Below, one piece after another: positions 56,382 to 64,000 of a stretch of DNA of 64,000 bases; the first letter of the stretch is position 1, and the number at the start of each line of letters is the position of its first letter. The stretch comes from Chelydra serpentina. Taxonomy: Eukaryota > Chordata > Testudines > Chelydridae. The translations under genes and the position numbers were made by a program. Location of the stretch: positions 41,853,001 through 41,917,000 of the forward strand of contig JBAIAC010000004.1 of assembly GCA_037349315.1 (NCBI GenBank), written 5' to 3'. A model generated the notes under the pieces. That model searched no databases, was not told the origin of the DNA, and worked only from the letters and a program-made list of their open reading frames with translations.

Positions 56382-56595
56382 GAGGCATCATGGTCCAGTG
56401 GCTAGTGCAGTGAATGGGGATTCAGAAGACCTGGGTTCTATACCGAACTCTGCTACTGACCAGCAGTGTGACCTTGGGCAGTCACTTTACCTTTCTGCTT
56501 CTGTTTTCTCTCCCACTTTGTCTTCTCTATTTAATCTCTTCAGGGCAGGGACTGTCTCTTACTATATGTTTGTACAGTGCATAGCATAATGTTAG
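56382..56595 (+). repeat. tRNA-derived SINE
   Basis: A tRNA-like head with A-box text 'tggtccagtggctagtgc' and B-box text 'gggttctataccg' is followed by a MIR-like core ('gtgaccttgggcagtcactt') and a 3' region 'cagggcagggactgtctctt'. This copy joins the head to the 3' text seen alone at 1076 and 51086. Confidence 0.75.
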
Positions 56596-56608
56596 ACTCT
56601 CCAGACAA

Positions 56609-57491
56609 TACTCCTGGAGAAATTCTTTGCCAAAAAAAATAAAAATTCTGCACACGATATTTTAAAATGCTGCAAAATTCTGAATATTTTGTCAAAATAA
56701 CATAAAATAATCACACCAGTTTCAATTATTTCGCTAATTTATTTCAAAATACCTGACAGTAAGTATATCTGTTACAATACAGACAACAAAAAAGATTCAG
56801 GAAATGTTTTTTGACAAATAGATTCCTTAGTAGGCATATTAATACAGAACTTTGAGTAATAATTCATTTAAACTTCAATACAGAAACGTATTTCCCGTAC
56901 CTCTCAAAAGCAGTGCAAAGGCTTGGGGGAGTCAGGGATAACAGAGGATCTGAGGGAGAGGGAAGTAATTGCTGGGCAGGAGTCTGGGAGTGAACCTGGA
57001 GGGTTGTTGTGTATGGGTGGGAGAAGTATGGAACAGGTTTCTTTTGTGCAGGGGAGTAATTATTAGGAAGTTGGGGAGCCTCTCCCATGCAGATCCTGGT
57101 TGACCCCTAGCCTCTCCCATTCAGTCAGCCACATCTGCACCTGTCCCTATGTGTCCCTGCACCCCTACTAGTCCTTCTAAATCCCAGTCTGTGACCTCCC
57201 AGCAGCCCCGCGTGCCTTACTCCGTCTATCTTTCCTCCCCACCCCCATATTCCATATCTCCTCATCTGGCCCTGCAGGCAGGACGCTGTGAGGAATGCAG
57301 CCTCTCCTTGTCCCTCTCTGGGGTTGGCTGAGCCGGCTGCCTTCTGTTCTGGTGCCATAATAGCTCCTGGTGGGTGAAAGGAGTAACTGCAATACCTCTC
57401 CAGCAGAATGTATTTTCTACGGAGAAAAAAAAAATCTGTGGGGGACATGAATTCTGCGCATGCACAGTAGTGCAGAATTCCCCCAGGAGTA
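56609..57491. mobile_element. TIR DNA transposon (unclassified), copy 2
   Basis: It begins TACTCCTGGAGAAATTC and ends GAATTCCCCCAGGAGTA. Internal text matches copy 1 (for example 'caatacagac', 'tttatttcaaaatacc'). TA at both edges. Its right end is 54 bases from the exon 5 boundary. No transposase recognised; the minus-strand frames are not convincing. Confidence 0.7.
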
Positions 57492-57545
57492 AAGATTCTA
57501 CTGTAATAAAAAATAATAATTACAAGCTGTTCTTTTATCTTCTAG

Positions 57546-57631
57546 ATTTTACAGGAAGACGAAGCTTGGCGGCTTTCAAGACATGGAGTGTGTTCCTTGT
57601 GGAGATCCCCCTCCTCCATATGAACCTCACT
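57546..57631 (+). CDS. TNFRSF19: TNFRSF19 exon 5: end of the cysteine-rich ectodomain
   Basis: 86 bases: one base completing Gly120, 28 codons (121-148), and the first base of the Cys149 codon; donor gtaagt. It encodes 'FYRKTKLGGFQDMECVPCGD' and then PPPPYEPH, the signature of TROY, with Cys135 and Cys138 and a split Cys149. The acceptor tract 'gttcttttatcttctag' is good. The Pro-rich segment normally leads into the juxtamembrane stalk, so the transmembrane exon is next and outside the window. The intron that follows exceeds 6.3 kb. Confidence 0.96.
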
Positions 57632-57895
57632 GTAAGTGCTCATTGTTCAAATTAGAACAGGACCAACTTTCGGCCTTGTACATTTTTTCCTACTTTAATC
57701 TACAAAGCTCAGCTAAGTGTACTTTCATTGCTGAAACTGACCCACTTGATTGCTCTTTAATCAAGTTTGCTACAAAGAAAGTAAACATCTTTGTTTCAGT
57801 GCAGTTGCTCTGTTATAGTATGCCAAAACCCAGTTCAGCCCAATCGTGCAACAAAACATGGATGACTTAATTTTTTTTGTCTCTTTCTGTAAATA

Positions 57896-58550
57896 TTGAG
57901 TTCTTCTTCAAACTATGGGTGCTCCATTTCAGGTGTTGGTGTGTCCCTGCACCTTCAATCAGAGAATTTCAGCAGCAGTGACCGTCTGGGTTGCGTATGC
58001 ACAATCCCTATCTCGCAGTGCCATTGGCGCCTCATCTAGCACACGCAACGTGACCCCCTTCTGTTGCTTCTCAACTGTCCTCAGCCTGAGACTGAGTTTC
58101 CCAGCAGTGTCACAGTTAGCTCGTTTAGTGTTGAACTAGTTTATCTAGAGTAGTTTAGTTTAATAGTTAGGTACTTACCCTCTCTTCCCCATTACTCTAG
58201 CCCTTAAACAAAACCAAAAAAACAAAAACAAACCTTAGATTAGTTAGGGCTCACCCTTACGGATGAACCACAGCTATTCAAGCTATGTCTGGCTCACCAG
58301 AATTCAAGCGTTGCCTTTCATGCCGGAACACCATGCCTGTGTCGGACGGGTGGGTGTAACTGCAGTACATGTCTCAAAAATGTGACCACTGCTGCAACCT
58401 AAATTCTTGCGCTAGAAGGGACAGAGACTTACGTCTCAAACGCATTCTCATGGAAGAGTCCCTGTGTCTGGCTTCTAGACAAAGGTTCCTGGAGGCCTCA
58501 CCCTCATCACAGAGGAAGGCTTATAATTTGGTCCCAAATAAACAAGTTGG
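57896..58550 (+). mobile_element. DIRS-like element, 5' fragment
   Basis: It begins with a terminal-repeat-like segment ('tgggtgctccatttcaggtg') and runs into gag-like text: 'MSGSPEFKRCLSCRNTMP', then 'CDHCCNLNSCARRDRDLRLK' and 'RILMEESL'. The last part parallels 'EQRLKFLLMEVA' of the DIRS element at 53.7 kb. Truncated at about 58550. Confidence 0.6.
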
Positions 58551-59479
58551 TAGGTAAACATCTTACCTCAAGGAAATAAAGGCCAGAATTAAAACTGACC
58601 CCTCAACTATTTTTGTAATGTACCCTTGTGATACAAAAGAAAAACATAACAGCCTTCTGAAATGAAGCCTGCAACAGTATTAACATCCCCGCTTCCCAGC
58701 TGAGTAACCCTAACTGCAGCACTCATGTTGTGCGATTTTTCCTGTCTTCCCACCTAGTCCGTTCCTGTAAGAAAGCAGGATACTGAAACAATAATTCTGC
58801 TTCCTGAAGAACTTTGAGGCAGGTGAGAGAAATGGATAGCTCTGTCTTCCCTGAGCTCAGACTGCAGCTAGCCATTCATATGCATTTTTCCCACTGTTTA
58901 TTTAGGGCCACAAAATAGGCAAGCATTTCCCTTCAAAATCAAGCCCTTTTAGTTGAAAGATTAAAAAAGTAAATATAATAGTTTTCTTTGTGAATGTTCA
59001 CAAGCTTCCTCAAATGTTGATTCTCACAGATGGTGAAAGAATGAAAATCAGTCCTTTTTGAAACAACTCTGAATTGTTTAGTTTACAAGACTTTAGCCTT
59101 TCATTAGAGAATAGGGTTTGAGTCTACACATGGAGCCTAAGGTAGACAAATTAGGTAGACTCATACTTGTCCTTAGTGGGCAGAAAACCATATTGCAGAG
59201 AAGAGTGCTTTCTTTGGCACAACCTGCAGGAGTGATCCCAAATCTTAACTAGAGATTTTTTTATTCTGTCAACTCAAGATTGTTGGTCTTCAGCAAAATA
59301 ACACGAGGAACCAGTGCTGTTACTTGTTTCTTATGTTTTCTGTGGCAAGTTCTGAAAATTTGCAACTGAAGCATAAATAGCTCTTGACTAAACCTATTAA
59401 AAATCCTTTATTTGCACTAACTAAACATCTTAGAAAACAATGTGTTATTATAGTATGTCACTGCAGTTACCAGAAGCAG
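58551..59479. other. intron 5, nothing recognised
   Basis: No gene or repeat identified. Confidence 0.4.
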
Positions 59480-59572
59480 CTTAGAAGGGACATTCTAAGT
59501 AAAAAACAGATAAAACCCAAGGGGGATGTCATGGTAGGGATCTATTACAGACCACCTAACTAGTAGGAAGAG

Positions 59573-60022
59573 GTGGATGAGGCTTTTTATAAACAACTAA
59601 CAAAATCATCCAAAGCACAGGACTCGGCGGTGATGGGAGACTTCAACTACCCAAACATCTATTGGGAAAATAACACAGGAGGGCACAGATTATCCAAGTT
59701 ATTGGAATGTATTGGAGACAATTTTTTATTTCCGAAAGTGGAGAAAACTCTTAGGGAATAGAGTGTTCTAGATTTGATTTTGACAAATAGAGAGGAACTG
59801 ATTGAAAATTTCAAAGTGGAAGTCAGCTTGGGTGAAAGTGATCATGAAATGATAGCATACATGATTCTAAAGAATGGTAGGAAGGAAAACAGCACAATAA
59901 AGATAATGGATTTCAAGAAGGCAGACTTTAGCAAACTCAGGGAATTGATAGGTAAGATCCCATGGGAAGCAAGTCTAAGGGGAAAAACTGTTCAAGAGAG
60001 TTTTTCAAAGAGACATTATTAA
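59573..60022 (+). pseudogene. CR1 endonuclease (APE) C-terminal fragment
   Basis: Two frames separated by a stop: 59573-59761 with '[13 protein letters not shown]' (the G-D-F-N catalytic motif of AP-type endonucleases) and 59774-60022 with '[11 protein letters not shown]' (the S-D-H motif). Both active-site motifs survive, but the frame is interrupted. Confidence 0.85.
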
Positions 60023-60309
60023 AAGCACAGGATCAAACTATCCCACTGCGTAGGAACGATAGGAAGACCATGCTGGCTTTACCAGGAGATATTCAATGAT
60101 CTAAAATTCAAAAAAGAGTCCTAAAAAAAGTGAAAACTAGGTCAAATTACAAAGGATGAATATAAACAAATAACACAAGTATGTAGAGACAAAATTAGAA
60201 AGGCCAAGGCACAAAACAAGATTAAAGAAGCTGGAGACATAAAGGGTAAGAAGAAAACATTCTACAAATACATTATAAGCAAGAGGGGAGAGAAACAATA
60301 ACAGAAAAT

Positions 60310-60600
60310 GTGGATATGGCAGAAGTGCTAAATGACTCTCTTGTTTCAGTTTTCAACAAAAAGTTTAGTAGCAACTGGACATCTAACTTAATGAATGCCG
60401 GTGAAAATGTGGTCAGATCAGAGGCTAAAATAGGGAAAGAACAAATTAAAAATTACTTAGACAAGTTAGATGTCTTTAAGTCTCCAGGACCTGATGAAAT
60501 ACAATCTAGAATACTCAAGGAGCTAACTGAGGAGATATCTGAACCATTAGTGATTATCTTTGAAAACACATGGAAGATGGGTGAGTTTCCAGAGGACTAG
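60310..60600 (+). pseudogene. CR1 region between endonuclease and RT, and RT start
   Basis: 96 codons: 'MAEVLNDSLVSVFNKKFSSN', then 'LDVFKSPGPDEIQSRILKEL', the entry motif of non-LTR RTs. Ends at a stop after 'GEFPED'. Confidence 0.85.
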
Positions 60601-60692
60601 AAAAGGGCAAATACAGTGCCAGTCTATAAAAAGGGGAATATGGACAACCTGGGGAATTACAGACTAGTCATCTTAACTTCTGTATCCAGATA

Positions 60693-60896
60693 TCAGAGGG
60701 GTAGCCGTGTTAGTCTGGATCTGTAGAAGCAACAAAGGGTCCTGGGGCACCTTATAGACTAACAGAGGTATTGAAGCATAAGCTTTCGTGGGTGAATACC
60801 CACTTCTTCGGATGCGAAGAAGTGGGTATTCACCCACGAAAGCTTATGCTTCAATACCTCTGTTAGTCTATAAGGTGCCCCAGGACCCTTTGTTGC
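60693..60896. mobile_element. PLE tail as a perfect palindrome
   Basis: Left tail 'tatcagaggggtagccgtgt', then an arm of about 81 bases (from 'gcaacaaagggtcctggggc' to 'tacccacttcttc'), a 5-base loop GATGC at 60811-60815, then the exact inverse arm. A 13-bp repeat CTGTATCCAGATA flanks it (60680-60692 and 60897-60909). Both arms share the unusual 'ggggcacc' where other copies read 'gtggcacc'. Confidence 0.95.
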
Positions 60897-61174
60897 CTGT
60901 ATCCAGATAGATAGTGGAGCAAATAATAAAGCAGTCAGTTTGCAAACACCTAGAAGATGATAAAGTGATAAGTAACAGTAAGCATGGATTTGTCAAGAAT
61001 AAATCATGTCACACCAACCTAATAGCTTTCTTTGACAGGGTAACAAACCTTGTGAATAGGGGGAAGCAGTAGATGTGATGTATCTTGACTTTAGTAAGGC
61101 TTTTGATACTGTCTCGCATGATATTCTCATAAACAAACTAGGGAGCTACTATAAGGTGGGTGCATAACTGGTAG

Positions 61175-61491
61175 CAGCGACGCTGACTTCCGTCAGCGTC
61201 GCTGGGTGCTGACGCTCGGGGGAGGGGCACCGCCCCCAACACCGGGCCCCGCCCCTGACACCGGGCAACGTTGCGGTGCCCCGCCGGGGACGCCGGGTGA
61301 CATCGCGGGCCCCGCCCTCAAGGCCGACGCAACGTCACCCGGCGTCAGGGACGGGGCCCCACAACATCGCCCGGTGCTGCGGTAAGCTAGGCCCCGGGAA
61401 TGACGGGGAGCTGCCGGTGGGTGCGGAACACCCACCAATTTTTCCCCGTGGGTGCTCCAGCCCCGGAGCACCCATGGAGTCGGTGCCTATG
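61175..61491. mobile_element. GC-rich hAT-type element in CR1
   Basis: Flanked by exact ACTGGTAG (61167-61174 and 61492-61499). The right end 'gagtcggtgcctatg' and left end 'cagcgacgctgac' are loosely inverted. Base composition is strongly GC- and CpG-rich against an AT-rich LINE. Non-coding. Confidence 0.8.
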
Positions 61492-61655
61492 ACTGGTAGG
61501 AAAATCGTTCCCAGAGAGTAGTTATCAGTGGTTCACAGTCCAGCTGGAAGGGCATATCAAGTTGGGTTCTGCAGAGATCAGTTCTGAGTCCGGTTCTGTT
61601 CAATATCTTAATCAGTGATTTAGATAATGGCGTAGAGAATACACTTTAAACACTT

Positions 61656-62450
61656 GTGGACGATACCAAGCTGGGAGGTGTTGCAAGTGCTTTGGAGGAT
61701 AGGATTAAAATTCAGAATGATCTGGACAAACTGGAAAAGTGGTCTGAAGTAAATAGGATGAAATTCAATAAGGACAAATGCAAAGTACTCCACTTAGAAA
61801 GGAATAATCAGTTGCATACATACAAAATGGGAAATGACTGCCTAAGAAGGAGTATTATGGAAAGGGATCTGGGGTCATAGTGGATCACAAGCTAAATATG
61901 TGTCAACAGAGTAACACAGTTGCAAAAAAAGCAAACGTACTGGGATGTATTAGTAGGAATGTTGTAAGCAAGACACAAGAAGTCATTCTTCCATTCTACT
62001 CTGCGGTGATTAGGCCTCAACTGGAGTATTGTGTCCAGTTCTGGATGCCACATTTCAGGAAAGTTGTGGATAAATTGGAGAGTCCAGAGAAGAGCAATAA
62101 AAATGATTAAAGGTGTAGAAAACATAATATGTGAGGGAAGATTGAAACAATTGGGTTTGTTTAGTCAGGAGAAGAGAAGACTGAGAGGGGACACGAGAAA
62201 TGTTTTCAAGTACATAAAAAGTTGTTACAAGGAAGAAGGGGGGAAATTGTTCTCTTTAACCTCTGAGGCTATGACAAGAACCAACGGACTTAAGTTGCTT
62301 CAAGGGCAGTTTAGGTTGGACATTAGAAAGAACTTCTTAACTGTGAGGGTGGCTAAGCACTGGAATAAATTGCCTAGGGAGGCTGTGGAATCCTCATCAC
62401 TGGAGATTTTTAAGAGCAGGTTAGACAAACACTCGTCAGAGATGGTCTAG
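61656..62450 (+). pseudogene. CR1 reverse transcriptase C-terminal region
   Basis: Three frames in series (61656-61880, 61880-62110, 62031-62450). 'MDDTKLGGVASALEDRIKIQ' includes the D-D-T motif of the RT active-site neighbourhood. 'AVIRPQLEYCVQFWMPH' and 'IICEGRLKQLGLFSQEKRRL' are the usual C-terminal blocks. Two frameshifts. Confidence 0.88.
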
Positions 62451-62535
62451 ATAATACTTAGTCCTGCCTTGAGTGCAAGGTATTGGACTAGAAGACCTCT
62501 CATGGTTCCTTCCAGTCATACAGTTCTATGATTCA

Positions 62536-63712
62536 CATATGCTGTCTAGGTAAGATCTCAGTTTCAGTTATGTCGAGTTTCTTAAGTGTCTGTAAAATAT
62601 ACACAGAAGTCTAATCTTAGCTCAAATTGCATTTAAAATGGTGTTTCAGGTGGTATGTATGTATGTTACCATTTTTAATCTTAAATTCACAGCGAAACTG
62701 CATTTTACAATTTGCTTTAAAAAAAGCCAATATTTGGAAATAAATATAATTGATACCTCATAAGAATCTCACATTCTTCATAGCACATAATTCCTTAAAT
62801 GGAGTCGGGTGTAATAATGGGGAAAACATGAAGAAGGGGAAAAAAATTGTTATATTGTAACTATTCACAACTAAATGTTCACAAATTCAGTGTCACATTT
62901 CAGCATGTGAATGAAGTAGATAAGAGTCCTCACATTTTGGTGCACTTTTCTGAAATAAAATTTTACATAATTAATCGGGAGAAGAAAACACTTTTCCTTT
63001 TCTTATCATACATCAAAATATTATTAATTTCTTTATCATCTCTTATATAGCAAATAAGTGTCCAGCGTTCCTTTGGGAACTCAAAATGCACCAATAAAAA
63101 TAGGTTTAAATCACTTACATGAAGGCTGAATTTTGTGTTTCACTCCTGAAGTCTAGATTCCCTATGTTCTGCAGTCTACAATGACTGAAATATAGGGTTA
63201 TATCATTCCTTCCATGAAACAGCCATGAAAATTGAAAAGATATCCAAGAAGTTCTTGATTTATGTATCTGAGTAGGAAGGGTTTGGAGGCCTACAGGGCC
63301 ATGGCCTCCAAACTTGGACGTCATTAGATCTGCAAGAAAAATTCTTAAGGGGTCTTGACATCTGATATCCAGACTCTACGGATTTTGTAGGAATTTGTGC
63401 TTACAGGAGTAATATTAGCTTTGGAGGTAAGATGCCATGTATATCTGCTGATGAAAAGCACAATAAGAATTAAGTATTATTATTATTCGTCTAGCTGAAT
63501 TTGTCAAGCTTCACCTTCCAGGAACTGTAATTTGTCATCACTATCTGTTAAAGAGCCGTCTGCTATCAGAAATTTCCCCATATAGGTACTTACAAACTGG
63601 TGATAGTCATTTCAGTCTTCTATTGGATAAATTATGTAGAATGAGATTCTTAAGTGTCTCACCGAATCAGGATTTTCCAGACCTTGATTCATTCTTGTCT
63701 ACGGTAGCACTT
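62536..63712. other. intron 5, nothing recognised
   Basis: AT-rich, no gene or repeat identified. Confidence 0.4.
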
Positions 63713-64000
63713 TTAAGAACATAAGCATGGTCATCCTGGGTCAGGCCAATGGTCCACGTAAGCCAAGTATCATGTTATCTGACAGTGGTCAGTACGAGAT
63801 GCTGTTGATAGACCTGTCCTCCATGAACTTAGCTTTTGAATCCAGTTATACTTTTTGCCTTCACATCATCCCCTGTCAATGAGTTCCACAAGTTGACTAT
63901 GCGCTGAGTGTATTACTGCTTTTACCACTGTTGGAACTGAGCTGATGGCAGCAACTTGGGAAATTCTAGCGAAATTTAGTGTAGACTACACAATCAATCA
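63713..64000 (-). mobile_element. CR1 LINE 3' end, antisense, runs off the window
   Basis: 'aagaacataagcatggtcat', 'cctgggtcaggccaatggtc', 'gacagtggtcagtacgagat' and 'tgagttccacaagttgacta' are antisense CR1 3' text, the inverse of the copy at 5905-6062. Confidence 0.8.

Larger units (their letters stand above)
59480..62535 (+). mobile_element. CR1 LINE, sense, long but dead, with two insertions
   Basis: Runs from endonuclease to the 3' terminus. Endonuclease: '[13 protein letters not shown]' (59.6 kb) and '[15 protein letters not shown]' (59.8 kb). RT: 'YLDKLDVFKSPGPDEIQS' (60.45 kb), an RT core broken by stops near 61.0-61.1 kb, 'DDTKLGG', 'NRMKFNKDKCKVLHL' (61.7 kb) and 'REAVESSSLEIFKSRLDKH' (62.4 kb). 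The end is 'gttctatgattc', the CR1 tail unit. Inserted are a PLE hairpin (60693-60896) and a hAT (61175-61491). The first part of the LINE is missing. Confidence 0.9.

Noticed and set aside
56382..56460. A true tRNA gene
   Set aside because: A- and B-box-like text is present, but the cloverleaf is not formed and it continues into SINE core and tail.
61193..61521. CpG island or promoter in intron 5
   Set aside because: The GC-rich block is exactly delimited by an 8-bp duplication inside a CR1, so it is a hAT insertion.

Overview
The window is vertebrate nuclear DNA, most likely from a turtle. It has spliced exons with GT/AG borders, a CpG-island promoter and no compact ORF organisation. The interspersed-repeat mix is sauropsid: many CR1 LINE fragments, Penelope-like (PLE) tails, PIF/Harbinger elements and their MITEs, hAT MITEs, a DIRS-type tyrosine-recombinase element, MIR-like SINEs and short palindromic MITEs. 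The turtle assignment is inference from these repeats. A crocodilian or other sauropsid cannot be excluded.

The only host gene I can support is the 5' part of TNFRSF19 (TROY), on the + strand. The parts visible are a CpG-island promoter and probable noncoding first exon (about 12.65-13.84 kb), the start-codon exon (28064-28166), two exons of the cysteine-rich ectodomain (30407-30517 and 48893-49071), and a further ectodomain exon (57546-57631) that ends inside the codon of Cys149. Splice phases agree at every junction, so the window encodes residues 1-149: signal peptide and cysteine-rich region. The transmembrane segment and the TRAF-binding tail must lie beyond position 64000.

Region by region. 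1-12.6 kb is upstream flanking DNA with old repeats, a Tigger-like element, and two fold-back PLE copies. 12.65-13.84 kb is the CpG island. 13.9-28.06 kb is intron 1, with a TIR element containing a Harbinger MITE, PLE tails, a second Tigger-like element and a heavily nested antisense LINE at 22.2-26.8 kb. 28.2-30.4 kb is intron 2, with a Harbinger MITE and a PLE hairpin. 30.5-48.9 kb is intron 3, the most layered part. There a CR1 has been hit by a complete-ended Harbinger transposon and by a PLE that still shows reverse transcriptase and GIY-YIG endonuclease sequence. Further on are a second Harbinger carrying a GC-rich hAT, and a CR1 split by another hAT. 49.1-57.5 kb is intron 4, with MIR, a candidate solo LTR, a DIRS element, a tRNA-type SINE and a TIR element ending 54 bp before the next exon. 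57.6-64 kb is the start of intron 5, with a DIRS fragment and a long CR1 interrupted by a palindromic PLE copy and a GC-rich hAT.

All transposon coding regions seen are broken by stops, frameshifts or insertions, so they are relics. The most distinctive feature is the repeated occurrence of PLE copies as near-perfect inverted hairpins. Most are bracketed by 11-15 bp direct repeats, and they look like single snap-back insertion events. No RNA gene, CRISPR array or prokaryotic feature was found.
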